A stretch of 64,000 bases of DNA from Lysobacter sp. FW306-1B-D06B (GTDB lineage: Bacteria > Pseudomonadota > Gammaproteobacteria > Xanthomonadales > Xanthomonadaceae). Below, in pieces: positions 39,111-47,708 of this stretch; position 1 is the first letter of the stretch; the number at the start of each line of letters is the position of its first letter. Under the pieces are notes generated by a model. The model made no database searches. It had not been told where the DNA came from and worked only from the letters and a program-made list of their open reading frames with translations. A program made the translations under genes and the position numbers. The stretch lies in the NCBI RefSeq assembly GCF_038446665.1, contig NZ_CP151802.1, positions 4,171,568 to 4,235,567 of the forward strand, written 5' to 3'.

Positions 39111-39494
39111 TCAGTCCAGCACCATCACCGCATCCACCTCGAAGCCGGCGCCGCGCGGCAGGCCGGAGACTTCGACGGTGGAGCGCGCCGGGTACGGCGC
39201 CTTGAAGAATTCGCCCATCACCGCGTTGACGGCGGCGAAGTTGCCCAGATCCGTCAGGTAGAGCCCCAGGCGCACGACATCGTTGAGCGAGCCGCCCGCG
39301 GCTTCGCACACGGCCTTGAGGTTCTCGAACGAACGGCGCGCCTGCGCGGCGATGTCGCCTTCCACCAGCAGGCCGGTGCTCGGGTCCAGCGGAATCTGGC
39401 CGGAGAGGTACACGGTGTCGCCGGCACGCACGGCCTGCGAATACGGGCCGATCGCGGCCGGCGCCTTGTCGGTCTGGATGATCTGGCGGGACAT
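39111..39494 (-). CDS. ridA: RidA family reactive-imine deaminase
   Basis: A 127-residue trimeric enzyme of the YjgF/YER057c/UK114 family that hydrolyses 2-aminoacrylate and related imines. It begins [22 protein letters not shown] and ends with the catalytic-arginine segment [23 protein letters not shown], matching the RidA subgroup. Length is standard. It follows spoT in the same orientation across an ATTCGGGATT repeat element. Confidence 0.95.
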   Translation of the reverse strand: MSRQIIQTDKAPAAIGPYSQAVRAGDTVYLSGQIPLDPSTGLLVEGDIAAQARRSFENLKAVCEAAGGSLNDVVRLGLYLTDLGNFAAVNAVMGEFFKAPYPARSTVEVSGLPRGAGFEVDAVMVLD

Positions 39495-39500
39495 GGGTGG

Positions 39501-39599
39501 TTTCGGGATTCGAGATTCGGGATTGGAGATTAGATCAAAAGCGAGGAGCGGGTGCTGCTGCGCTCTTGCGAATCCCTAATCCCGAATCCCCAATCCCGA
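39501..39599. repeat. ATTCGGGATT inverted-repeat element, copy 1
   Basis: The left arm (TTCGGGATTCGAGATTCGGG, continuing to 39533) and the right arm (from 39569, GCGAATCCCTAATCCCGAAT...) are reverse-complementary arrays of an ATTCGGG-like heptamer. Between the arms lies about 35 bp with AAAAGCG and CGCTCTT. The same design recurs at 43116-43239 and 54175-54266. It occupies the ridA/spoT gap. Confidence 0.85.
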
Positions 39600-39603
39600 G
39601 GCC

Positions 39604-41802
39604 TCACATCCGCTGCACGCCCAGCACCACGTTGAGCCGGCGCACGCGTCGCATCACGTCGGCGAGGTGGCGGCGGTCGCTGACTTCGATGGCGAAGCGC
39701 ATGACCGCGACGTTGGCGTCGCGTTCGATGTACTCCACGCGGTCGATGTTCGACTCCGCCTCGGCGATCGCGGCGGCGACCTGCGCCAGCGAGCCCGGGC
39801 GGTTGTCGACTTCGATGCGCAGCGCGGCGGCGAAATCGCCGGCGACCTGGCGGTCCCAGCCGATCGGCACCCAGCGGTCGGGCGACTTGCGGTAATCGGC
39901 GACGTTCGGGCAATCCAGGCGGTGCACCACGATGCCCTTGCCGGCCGTGTGGTAGCCCATGATCTCGTCGCCGGGAATCGGCAGACAGCAGTTGGCGAAG
40001 CTGATCACGCCGCGCTCGGCGCCTGTGATCAGGATCTTGTCCTGCGACATCGGCAGCATGCCGGCGGTCGGGTCGCGCAGCGGTTTGCCCGGCGCTTCGC
40101 GCGCGAGCGCCATCGCGACCTGCTGCGGCATGCGGTTGCCCAGCGCGATGTCCGCCAGCAACGCCTCCAGGCGCGGATAGCGGAACTCGCCCAGGTACGC
40201 ATCCAGGCGTACCGGCGGCACGCGGTCGAGCGAGATGCCCAGCGCTTCCAGCGCGCGATCGAGCATGCGATGGCCCAGCTGCACCGCGTCCTCGTGTTCG
40301 AGCTGCTTGAGCTGCTGGCGGATCGAGGTGCGCGCCTTGCCGGAGACCACGAACTCCAGCCACTGCGGCTTCGGCGAGGACGATTTGGCGGTGATGATCT
40401 CCACGCGCTGGCCGCTGGCCAGCTTGGTGCGCAGCGGCACCAGCTTGCCGTCCACACGCGCGGCGACGGCCTTGTTGCCCACGTCGGTATGCACGGCGTA
40501 GGCGAAATCCAGCGCGGTGGAGTTGCGCGGCAGCGACATGATGTCGCCCTTGGGCGTGAACAGGTAGACCTCGTCCGGGAACAGGTCGACCTTCACGTTC
40601 TCCAGGAATTCCAGCGACGAACCGGTGGCGCGCTGCGTCTCCACCAGGTTGGCGATCCAGCTGTGCGCGCGGCTCTGCGCGCTGTTGGGACCGTCGCCGC
40701 CGTGCTTGTAGGACCAGTGCGCGGCAATGCCGCGCTCGGCGATGAGGTCCATTTCCTCGGTGCGGATCTGCACTTCGATCGGCGAGCCGTAGGGGCCGAA
40801 CAGCACCGTGTGCAGCGATTGGTAGCCGTTGGCCTTCGGGATCGCGATGAAGTCGCGGAAGCGCGAATCCAGCGGCTTGTACGCGGCGTGCACGACGCCC
40901 AGCGCGTGGTAACAATCCGGCACTGTGCGCACGACGATGCGGAAGCCGAACACGTCCATCACCTGCGCGAAGGTTTTGTGCTCGGCGCGCATCTTGGTGT
41001 AGATGCTCCACGGCGACTTCACTCGGCTGACGAGGCGGTGCATCAGCTTTTCCTTCGCCAGCCGCTGCGCGAGTTGCGCTTCGATCTGCACCAGCGACTC
41101 GCGCCGCACCACCGGCTGCGTGCGCAGGCGTTTCTCGATCACCGCATGGCGCCACGGATGCAGCGCGCGGAAACCCAGGTCCTGCAGTTCGGCCTTGATC
41201 AGGTTCATGCCCAGGCGCTGGGCGATGGGCGCGTAGATCTCCAGCGTCTCGCGCGCGATGCGGTGGCGCGCTTCCATGCTCTGCGCGCCGAGCGTGCGCA
41301 TGTTGTGCAGTCGGTCGGCGAGCTTGATCAGGATGACGCGCAGGTCGCGCGACATCGCCAGCAGCATCTTGCGGAAGCTCTCGGCAGCCGCCTCCTGGCG
41401 ATCGCGGAACTGGATCTTGTCCAGCTTGGTGACGCCGTCGACCAGCTCCGCCACGGTCTCGCCGAACTCGCTGGCCAGGCCCTCGCGCGTGAGCGGCGTG
41501 TCCTCGATGGTGTCGTGCAGGATCGCGGCGATCAGCGTTTCGACGTCCAGTCCCTGGTCGGCCAGCACCTTCGCCACCGCGACCGGGTGCGTGATGTACG
41601 GCTCGCCCGACTTGCGCGTCTGCCCCGCGTGCGCGGCCGCGCCGATCGCCCAGGCGCGGCGCAGCTGGGCGCGCTGCTCATCGGGCAGGTAGTCGGCGGA
41701 CTGTTCCAGCTCGCGCACGTAGTCGGGCACATCCGCGTCGTCGTGGACGGGAGGTACCCGCAGCGTGGAGGCAGTAATCGGCGCGGGCTGGGCGGGGGTC
41801 AT
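39604..41802 (-). CDS. spoT: Bifunctional (p)ppGpp synthetase/hydrolase SpoT
   Basis: A 732-residue Rel/Spo enzyme of the stringent response. The hydrolase HD motif is in LIAAILHDTIEDTPLTREGL, with RLHNMRTLGA following. The synthetase domain shows VFGFRIVVRTVPDCYHALG and RFRDFIAIPKANGYQSLHT; the RFRD element is the RxKD-like form of bifunctional enzymes rather than the EFDD of monofunctional RelA. A TGS domain (LFTPKGDIMSLPRNSTALDFAYAVHT) and a C-terminal ACT domain (LRIEVDNRPGSLAQVAAAIAE) complete it. It follows rpoZ after a terminator, in gmk-rpoZ-spoT order. Confidence 0.97.
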   Translation of the reverse strand: MTPAQPAPITASTLRVPPVHDDADVPDYVRELEQSADYLPDEQRAQLRRAWAIGAAAHAGQTRKSGEPYITHPVAVAKVLADQGLDVETLIAAILHDTIEDTPLTREGLASEFGETVAELVDGVTKLDKIQFRDRQEAAAESFRKMLLAMSRDLRVILIKLADRLHNMRTLGAQSMEARHRIARETLEIYAPIAQRLGMNLIKAELQDLGFRALHPWRHAVIEKRLRTQPVVRRESLVQIEAQLAQRLAKEKLMHRLVSRVKSPWSIYTKMRAEHKTFAQVMDVFGFRIVVRTVPDCYHALGVVHAAYKPLDSRFRDFIAIPKANGYQSLHTVLFGPYGSPIEVQIRTEEMDLIAERGIAAHWSYKHGGDGPNSAQSRAHSWIANLVETQRATGSSLEFLENVKVDLFPDEVYLFTPKGDIMSLPRNSTALDFAYAVHTDVGNKAVAARVDGKLVPLRTKLASGQRVEIITAKSSSPKPQWLEFVVSGKARTSIRQQLKQLEHEDAVQLGHRMLDRALEALGISLDRVPPVRLDAYLGEFRYPRLEALLADIALGNRMPQQVAMALAREAPGKPLRDPTAGMLPMSQDKILITGAERGVISFANCCLPIPGDEIMGYHTAGKGIVVHRLDCPNVADYRKSPDRWVPIGWDRQVAGDFAAALRIEVDNRPGSLAQVAAAIAEAESNIDRVEYIERDANVAVMRFAIEVSDRRHLADVMRRVRRLNVVLGVQRM

Positions 41803-41983
41803 GGATGGAATCTAAGCGCGGGGCAATGTGCACGCAATGCGAGACGGCTCCATTGACTGAATGGGGTCCGGTGTTCGCCAGGCAAGGAGCAGGAACGGGC
41901 CGGCATGCCGGGATCCCCCGCTGGCGATCTCGCGGGATCGCGAAAGTGGAACCGGGGTCGCGCGCGCAGCGCCCCATACGCAA

Positions 41984-42007
41984 ACGGCCCCGCCGAAGCG
42001 GGGCCGT
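41984..42007 (-). terminator. Rho-independent terminator of rpoZ
   Basis: A perfect 10-bp stem (ACGGCCCCGC / GCGGGGCCGT) with a CGAA loop lies 42 bases past the rpoZ stop and is followed by TTTGCG on the minus strand. With the promoter at 42400-42428 it brackets rpoZ as a unit that can be separated from spoT. Confidence 0.75.
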
Positions 42008-42048
42008 CGAAGCTGCATGGCCGATGGAAAACCGGCTGCAGCGGGGTA

Positions 42049-42348
42049 TCAGTCGTCGCCCTTGGACAGGTCGTCGTCGGCCACCACTTCGGCCGCGGCC
42101 CATTCCAGCGCCTCGCGCTCCTTGCGCTCGCGCTCGGACTTCTCGACGGCGTCGATGTAGTCGGTGTCGATGCGGCGCGCGGCGATCTCACGCAGCGCCA
42201 GCACGGTCGGCTTGTCGTTGGCTTCGCTGTTGTCCAGCTGCGGATCCACGCCATTGGCCAGCTGACGGGCGCGCTTGGCGGCCATCATGACGAGTTCGAA
42301 GCGGTTGTTGACCACTTCCAGGCAATCTTCAACGGTGATGCGGGCCAT
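42049..42348 (-). CDS. rpoZ: RNA polymerase omega subunit
   Basis: A 99-residue subunit with [30 protein letters not shown] and the later [15 protein letters not shown], both diagnostic. The acidic C-terminal tail ([17 protein letters not shown]) is typical of the group. I chose the ATG giving MARITVED because AGGAG lies four bases upstream. It binds the beta-prime subunit and helps sense ppGpp in proteobacteria, which fits its place next to spoT. Confidence 0.96.
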   Translation of the reverse strand: MARITVEDCLEVVNNRFELVMMAAKRARQLANGVDPQLDNSEANDKPTVLALREIAARRIDTDYIDAVEKSERERKEREALEWAAAEVVADDDLSKGDD

Positions 42349-42399
42349 GGGGCTCCTGGCGGCCGGCGGGCCGTCCATACAGGCTTTAAGGGACCGCAG

Positions 42400-42428
42400 A
42401 GTGTAGCCGTGCGCCCTTGCGGTGGCAA
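42400..42428 (-). promoter_or_regulatory. Sigma-70 promoter of rpoZ
   Basis: On the minus strand TTGCCA and TACACT are separated by exactly 17 bases, in the 132-bp gap between gmk and rpoZ and 52 bases before the start codon. Confidence 0.75.
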
Positions 42429-42480
42429 GCGCGCCCTTTCGAATCAGTCGCTTACGGGCGAATACCGCCCGAATCGGGCC

Positions 42481-43107
42481 TCAGACGCCCGGATCGTCCG
42501 CCAGCAGGGCCGTGATCAGGCGCGAATGGCGGGCCACCTGCTGGTCGCGGCGGACCCGGCTGGCGATGAAGATCGAGCACATCTCGCCCACCGCGGTCTC
42601 GAAATCCTCGTTGACGATGACGAAGTCGAACTCGCCGTAGTGCGACATCTCTTCGCGCGCGGCGGCCAGGCGCTGGGCGATGACTTCCTCGCTGTCCTGG
42701 CCACGATTGCGCATGCGCTGCTCCAGCGCCTGACGCGAAGGCGGCAGGATGAACACGCTGACCGCATCGGGCACCTTGTCGCGCACCTGGCGCGCGCCCT
42801 GCCAGTCGATCTCCAGCAGCACGTCCTTGCCGGACGCCAGTTGGGGTTCGACCGACTGCCGCGCCGAACCCTTCCAGTCGCCGTGCACCAGCGCGTGCTC
42901 GAAGAAATCGCCGGCGGCGACCATGTCCTCGAACTCCTGCGCACTGACGAAGTGGTAATGCTCGGCATGCCGCTCGCCCGGACGCGGCTTGCGCGAGGTG
43001 AACGAGATCGACAGGCAGATGTTCGGATCGCGCGCCAGCACGGCGTTGACGATGCTGGACTTTCCGGCGCCCGAAGGGGCGGCGACGATGAAGAGGGTTC
43101 CGCGCAT
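42481..43107 (-). CDS. gmk: Guanylate kinase
   Basis: A 208-residue enzyme converting GMP to GDP with ATP. The P-loop is [14 protein letters not shown] at residues 10-22. GMP-binding elements are [21 protein letters not shown] and the [27 protein letters not shown] stretch. Length and order match the family. The ATG lies just after the left arm of an ATTCGGGATT repeat (43116-43239). Confidence 0.97.
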   Translation of the reverse strand: MRGTLFIVAAPSGAGKSSIVNAVLARDPNICLSISFTSRKPRPGERHAEHYHFVSAQEFEDMVAAGDFFEHALVHGDWKGSARQSVEPQLASGKDVLLEIDWQGARQVRDKVPDAVSVFILPPSRQALEQRMRNRGQDSEEVIAQRLAAAREEMSHYGEFDFVIVNEDFETAVGEMCSIFIASRVRRDQQVARHSRLITALLADDPGV

Positions 43108-43115
43108 GGTTGGCC

Positions 43116-43239
43116 GGGATTCGATATTCGGGATTCGGGATTCGCAAAAACGAAGCGCTTGCGTCGGTGATGCTGTCGTCGGGGTGGGTTCCCGGCCTCC
43201 GCTGTTGCGAATCCCGAATCCCCAATCCCGAATCCCGGC
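43116..43239. repeat. ATTCGGGATT inverted-repeat element, copy 2
   Basis: The left arm (43116-43146) and right arm (43207-43239) are arrays of the same heptamer in opposite orientation, enclosing about 60 bp with GCAAAAACGAAGCGCTTGCG near the left arm. It fills the gap between yicC and gmk, both transcribed leftward. Confidence 0.85.
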
Positions 43240-43240
43240 C

Positions 43241-44101
43241 TCACTCGATGTTCTGTATCTGCTCGCGCACCTGGTCGATCAGCACCTTCAGCTCGACGGC
43301 GACCGCCGAGCTGCGCGCGTCCACCGACTTGGAGCCCAGCGTGTTCGCTTCGCGGTTGAATTCCTGCAGCAGGAAGTCGAGGCGGCGGCCGACGGCTTCC
43401 TTCAGCTTGAGCACGCGGCGCGCTTCGGAGACGTGCGAGTCGAGGCGGTCGAGCTCCTCGTCCACGTCCAGCTTCTGCAGCCACATCACCAGTTCCTGCT
43501 CCAGGCGGCCATTGTCGAGCGGCTGGGCGAGGTCGGCCAGGCGCGTCTCCAGCTTGGTGCGCTGGCCGGCGCGGATCTGCGGCATCAGCGTGCGCACTTC
43601 GGCGGCGAGCGAGGCGATGCCGTCGATGCGCTCGGAGATCACCGCAGCCAGCTTGGCGCCCTCGCGCTCGCGGGAACGCACGAATTCGTCCAGCACCTCG
43701 TCGAGCAACGCCAGCGCCTGCGCCTGCAGCGCGGCCGGATCGCCGGCGTGCGTCTGCAGCACGCCGGGGAACTGCAACAGTTCGGTCAGTTCGGTGCGCA
43801 GGCGCGGGAAGCGGGACTCCAGATCCATCGCCAGTTCGCTCAGCTCGCGCAGGCGCGCGTTATTGAGCTGCAACGCACCCTCGCCTTCCGGCGCGCGCAG
43901 GCGCAGCGTCAGGTCGATCTTGCCGCGCGCCACGCGTCCGGAGACGCGCTCGCGCAGGGCCGGCTCGAGCGCGCGCAGTTCGTCGGGCAGGCGCAGGCCG
44001 AGCTCGAGGAAACGGTGGTTGACCGAGCGCAGCTCGCAACCGAGCGTGCCCCAGGGCGTGGAGCGTTCGCCGCTTGCGAAGGCGGTCATGCTGCGGATCA
44101 T
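43241..44101 (-). CDS. YicC family protein (endoribonuclease family)
   Basis: A 286-residue soluble, helix-rich protein. It begins [12 protein letters not shown] and contains [29 protein letters not shown] and near the end [23 protein letters not shown], all characteristic of YicC. E. coli YicC and B. subtilis YloC act as endoribonucleases. The downstream neighbour is gmk, and rph is divergent, a frequent arrangement. An ATG four codons upstream is less likely. Confidence 0.92.
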   Translation of the reverse strand: MIRSMTAFASGERSTPWGTLGCELRSVNHRFLELGLRLPDELRALEPALRERVSGRVARGKIDLTLRLRAPEGEGALQLNNARLRELSELAMDLESRFPRLRTELTELLQFPGVLQTHAGDPAALQAQALALLDEVLDEFVRSREREGAKLAAVISERIDGIASLAAEVRTLMPQIRAGQRTKLETRLADLAQPLDNGRLEQELVMWLQKLDVDEELDRLDSHVSEARRVLKLKEAVGRRLDFLLQEFNREANTLGSKSVDARSSAVAVELKVLIDQVREQIQNIE

Positions 44102-44167
44102 CAGGAAATCCAAGGCCGACAGGGAGCGAATGGTAAACTCGCGCGCCCTCTAAACGGTAATTCGGTC

Positions 44168-44932
44168 ATGTCCGGCTCGCCTGTCGCCCCCTCCGCCGGC
44201 TCCCCGGCCACCGTCGCCCGCCCCAGCGGCCGCGCGCCCGCGCAGATGCGCGAGGTCCGCATCGAACGCGGCTTCACCCGCCACGCGGAGGGCTCGGTGC
44301 TGGTGTGCTTCGGCGAAACGCGCGTGCTGTGCACCGCCACCGTGGAGAACAAGGTGCCTCCGTTCCTGCGCGGCAAGGGCGAGGGCTGGGTCACGGCCGA
44401 GTACGGCATGCTGCCGCGCGCCACGCATTCGCGCTCCGACCGCGAGGCCGCGCGCGGCAAGCAGGGCGGGCGCACGCTGGAGATCCAGCGCCTGATCGGC
44501 CGCTCGCTGCGCGCCTGCATCGACCGCAAGCTGCTGGGCGAACGCACCATCACGCTGGACTGCGACGTCCTGCAGGCCGACGGCGGCACGCGCACGGCGG
44601 CCATCACCGGCGCCTACGTGGCGCTGGCCGATGCGGTGCGCTGGCTGATGGCGCGGCGCGAGATCACGCGCGATCCGATCTTCGGCGCCGTCGCCGCGGT
44701 GTCGGTCGGCGTGTATCGCGGCGTGCCGGTGCTGGACCTGGACTACGCCGAGGACAGCGACTGCGACACCGACATGAACGTCGTCATGAACGACGGCGGC
44801 GGTTTCATCGAGTTGCAGGGCACGGCCGAAGGCCACGCCTTCCGTCGCGATGAACTCGACGCGCTGACCTCGCTGGCCGAAGCGGGCATCGCCGAACTGA
44901 TCGTCAAGCAGCGCGAAGCGCTGGCAGGCTGA
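44168..44932 (+). CDS. rph: Ribonuclease PH
   Basis: A 254-residue phosphorolytic 3'-5' exoribonuclease trimming tRNA. The core begins about residue 20 ([43 protein letters not shown]), then [42 protein letters not shown] and [19 protein letters not shown] with the catalytic aspartates. The start adds a short Ser/Pro-rich leader. Divergent from yicC. Confidence 0.97.
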   Translation: MSGSPVAPSAGSPATVARPSGRAPAQMREVRIERGFTRHAEGSVLVCFGETRVLCTATVENKVPPFLRGKGEGWVTAEYGMLPRATHSRSDREAARGKQGGRTLEIQRLIGRSLRACIDRKLLGERTITLDCDVLQADGGTRTAAITGAYVALADAVRWLMARREITRDPIFGAVAAVSVGVYRGVPVLDLDYAEDSDCDTDMNVVMNDGGGFIELQGTAEGHAFRRDELDALTSLAEAGIAELIVKQREALAG

Positions 44933-44935
44933 GCC

Positions 44936-45325
44936 ATGAAGCGCTTCGTCGCCACCGTCACGCTCGTCGTGGACGACTACGACGAGGCCATCGCGTTCTA
45001 CACCGGCGCGCTGCGCTTCGAACTGCTGGACGACATCGACCTGGGCGGCGGCAAGCGCTGGGTGCGTGTGGCGCCGAGCGGCGCCGAATCCGCGCTGCTG
45101 CTCGCGCAGGCCGATGGCGCGGAGCAGCGCGCGAGCGTCGGCAACCAGACCGGCGGCCGTGTCGGCTTCTTCCTGCACACCGACGATTTCGCGCGCGACC
45201 ATGCGTCGATGCTCGCGCACGGCGTGCGTTTCCTCGAATCGCCGCGCCACGAGCCCTACGGCACCGTGGCGGTGTTCGAAGACCTGTACGGCAACCGCTG
45301 GGACCTGCTGGAGCCCAAGGCGTGA
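44936..45325 (+). CDS. VOC family (glyoxalase-like) protein
   Basis: A 129-residue protein of the vicinal-oxygen-chelate fold: VTLVVDDYDEAIAFYTGALRFEL at the start, the middle strand GGRVGFFLHTDDFARDH, and the end VAVFEDLYGNRWDLLEP with the metal-type glutamate. The substrate is unknown. It lies three bases after rph and overlaps the rdgB start, so it is in one operon with both. Confidence 0.9.
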   Translation: MKRFVATVTLVVDDYDEAIAFYTGALRFELLDDIDLGGGKRWVRVAPSGAESALLLAQADGAEQRASVGNQTGGRVGFFLHTDDFARDHASMLAHGVRFLESPRHEPYGTVAVFEDLYGNRWDLLEPKA

Positions 45326-45933
45326 GCGCCGCATCCGAACGCTGGGTCATCGCCAGCAGCAACCGCGGCAAGCTGGCCGAGATCCGCGAACTGCTGGACG
45401 ACAGCGGCATCGAGATCGTCACGCAGGGCGAACTGGGCGTGAGCGACGCCGACGAGACCGGCCTGACCTTCGTCGAGAACGCGCTGCTGAAAGCGCGAAA
45501 AGCCGCACGCGAAACCGGCCTGCCCGCGCTGGGCGACGACTCCGGCATCTGCGTGGATGCGTTGGGCGGCGCGCCCGGCCTTTACTCGGCGCGCTATGCC
45601 GGCGAGCACGGCAACGCGGAGGCGAACATCGACAAACTGCTGCACGCGCTGCGCGACGTGCCCGATGCGCAGCGCACCGCGCACTTCTATGCGGTGATCG
45701 TGCTGCTGCGCCACGCCGAGGACCCGCAGCCGCTGATCGCCGAAGGCATCTGGCGCGGCCGCGTGCTGCGCGAACGGCGCGGTGCGGGCGGGTTCGGCTA
45801 CGACCCGGTGTTTCTCGATCCGGAGCAGGGCTTGTCGGCGGCGGAACTGGATGCCGAACTGAAGAACCGCATCAGCCACCGCGGCCTCGCGCTGGCCGCG
45901 CTGCGACGCCAGCTGCTGGACGCGGCGCGGTAG
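45322..45933 (+). CDS. rdgB: Non-canonical purine NTP pyrophosphatase (RdgB/HAM1)
   Basis: A 203-residue house-cleaning enzyme removing ITP, XTP and dITP. The opening WVIASSNRGKLAEIRELL, then ETGLTFVENALLKARKAARETGLPALGDDSGICVDAL and the C-terminal GAGGFGYDPVFLDPEQG with ISHRGLAL are diagnostic. Translation starts at GTG overlapping the VOC gene stop. It precedes the ABM-like gene and hemW, as in many proteobacteria. Confidence 0.96.
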   Translation: MSAASERWVIASSNRGKLAEIRELLDDSGIEIVTQGELGVSDADETGLTFVENALLKARKAARETGLPALGDDSGICVDALGGAPGLYSARYAGEHGNAEANIDKLLHALRDVPDAQRTAHFYAVIVLLRHAEDPQPLIAEGIWRGRVLRERRGAGGFGYDPVFLDPEQGLSAAELDAELKNRISHRGLALAALRRQLLDAAR

Positions 45934-45939
45934 ACGGAC

Positions 45940-46233
45940 GTGCACGTCATCGTCTGGGAGTACGAGGTTCGGCCCGGCTCGGAAGCCGCGTTCGAAGCGA
46001 TGTACGGCGCCGACGGTGACTGGGTCGCGCTGTTCCGGACGTTTCCGGGCTACCTGGGCACCGAGCTGCTGCGCGGCGACGGCCGCTACCTCACGCTCGA
46101 CCGCTGGCGCAGCGAGCAGGACTACACTGCCTTCCGCGCCCACCTGCCGTCGCGCTACGCCGAACTGGACGCGCGCGGCGACGCCCTGACGCTCACCGAA
46201 CGCCCGCTCGGCACGTTCCACGCCGACGACTGA
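45940..46233 (+). CDS. Antibiotic biosynthesis monooxygenase (ABM)-like protein
   Basis: A 97-residue single-domain ferredoxin-like protein: HVIVWEYEVRPGSEAAFEAMYGADGDWVALFRTFPGYLGTELL, then YLTLDRWRSEQDYTAF. This layout matches the dimeric ABM fold. Such small proteins have varied roles, so no substrate is assigned. A GTG start lies six bases past the rdgB stop. Confidence 0.8.
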   Translation: MHVIVWEYEVRPGSEAAFEAMYGADGDWVALFRTFPGYLGTELLRGDGRYLTLDRWRSEQDYTAFRAHLPSRYAELDARGDALTLTERPLGTFHADD

Positions 46234-46257
46234 CCTTTCGCTCCACGCCACGCCCAC

Positions 46258-47460
46258 GTGCTCACCACGCCGCCCCTCTCGCTCTACGTCCACCTGCCCT
46301 GGTGCGTGCGCAAGTGCCCGTACTGCGATTTCAATTCGCACGAAGGGCGCGGCGCGCTGCCGTTCGACACCTACGTCGATGCCCTGCTGGCCGACCTGGA
46401 CTACGACCTGCCGCTGGTCTGGGGTCGCACCGTGCACTCGGTGTTCTTCGGCGGCGGAACGCCGAGCCTGTTCCCGCCCGAGCACATCGACCGCTTCCTG
46501 CAGGCCGCCAGCAGCCGCCTGCGCTTCGCGCCGGGTTGCGAGATCACGCTGGAAACCAACCCCGGCACCGCCGAGCACGGCCGCTTCGAGCTCTACCGCG
46601 CCGCCGGCGTGAACCGCCTGAGCTTCGGCATCCAGAGTTTCGACGACGACAGCCTCAAGCGCCTGGGCCGCATCCACGACAGCGCCGAGGCCGAGGCGGC
46701 GGTGAAGCTGGCGCAGGACGCCGGCTTCGACAACTTCAACCTGGACCTGATGTACGCCCTGCCCGGGCAGACGCTGGCGATGGCCGAGCACGACCTGGCG
46801 CGCGCCTTCGCCCTGCAGCCCACGCACGTCAGCCACTACCAGCTGACGTTGGAGCCGAACACCGTCTTCGCCGCGCGCCCGCCGCGCGACATCCCCGACG
46901 ACGACGCCAGCTGGGACATGCAGGAGCACTGCCAGGCGATGCTCGCGCAGGCGGGCTACGCGCAGTACGAAGTCAGCGCCTACGCGCAGCCCGGCCGGCA
47001 GTGCCTGCACAACCTCAACTACTGGCAGTACGGCGACTACCTGGGCATCGGCGCGGGCGCGCACGGCAAGATCACCCTGGGCGCCGAACAGGACATCCTG
47101 CGTCGCTGGAAGGTCAAGCACCCGACCCAGTACCTCGCCCGCGCCGGGCATGCCGAGGCGATCGGCGGCGACGACCGCATCGCCCCGGACCGGCGCGCGT
47201 TCGAATACATGCTCAATGCGCTGCGACTGGTGGACGGGTTCTCGCTCGACGCTTTCGATGCGCGCACCGGGCTGCCGCGTTCGACCATCTCCGCGCAACT
47301 CGATGCTGCAGTCGCGCAGGGGTGGCTGGCGATCGACGGTGATCGCGTGCGTCCGACCGAGCTCGGCCGGCGCTTCACCAACGACGTCATCGAGCTCTTC
47401 CTCGACGGCGGGACCGGGACCACGTCCGCGCACGAAGTGGCCGGCTACACGGTGGTCTGA
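46258..47460 (+). CDS. hemW: Radical SAM heme chaperone HemW
   Basis: A 400-residue radical-SAM protein. The iron-sulfur motif CVRKCPYC (CxxxCxxC) lies at residues 16-23, followed by FNSHEGRG, then SVFFGGGTPSLFPPEHI, LETNPGTAE, GVNRLSFGIQSFDDDSLKRLGRIHD and the heme-chaperone marker HNLNYWQYGDYLGIGAGAHG. HemW is often mislabelled as coproporphyrinogen III oxidase (HemN). Translation starts at GTG. It ends the rph-rdgB-hemW cluster. Confidence 0.95.
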   Translation: MLTTPPLSLYVHLPWCVRKCPYCDFNSHEGRGALPFDTYVDALLADLDYDLPLVWGRTVHSVFFGGGTPSLFPPEHIDRFLQAASSRLRFAPGCEITLETNPGTAEHGRFELYRAAGVNRLSFGIQSFDDDSLKRLGRIHDSAEAEAAVKLAQDAGFDNFNLDLMYALPGQTLAMAEHDLARAFALQPTHVSHYQLTLEPNTVFAARPPRDIPDDDASWDMQEHCQAMLAQAGYAQYEVSAYAQPGRQCLHNLNYWQYGDYLGIGAGAHGKITLGAEQDILRRWKVKHPTQYLARAGHAEAIGGDDRIAPDRRAFEYMLNALRLVDGFSLDAFDARTGLPRSTISAQLDAAVAQGWLAIDGDRVRPTELGRRFTNDVIELFLDGGTGTTSAHEVAGYTVV

Positions 47461-47545
47461 TCGTCGCGGAAACACGGCATTCGCCGCGCATTCCTTCGAA
47501 AGTGGCGCTTCGCTCCCGCGCCGGCAGGGCGGTCGCGGCCGCTCG

Positions 47546-47564
47546 GATTGTCCAGTGGACAATC
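47546..47564. promoter_or_regulatory. Perfect 9-bp palindrome upstream of the DUF1631 gene
   Basis: GATTGTCCA-G-TGGACAATC is an exact inverted repeat with one central base, 145 bases before the DUF1631 start and 86 bases after the hemW stop. Without a following T-run and with little GC in the arms, it looks like an operator for a dimeric regulator rather than a terminator. The regulator is unknown. Confidence 0.5.
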
Positions 47565-47708
47565 GCGTTCGCCGGGTCACGCTGGCCGCTGTTTATCTCT
47601 CGCGCCGTTTCATCGAGTGGTCGCCCCCTGAGGGACCGCCTGAGCGGCAAGGCTGGCGGGGCACGATGGGCCGATGCATGATCGTCCCGATCGACACGGT
47701 GATCCCGC

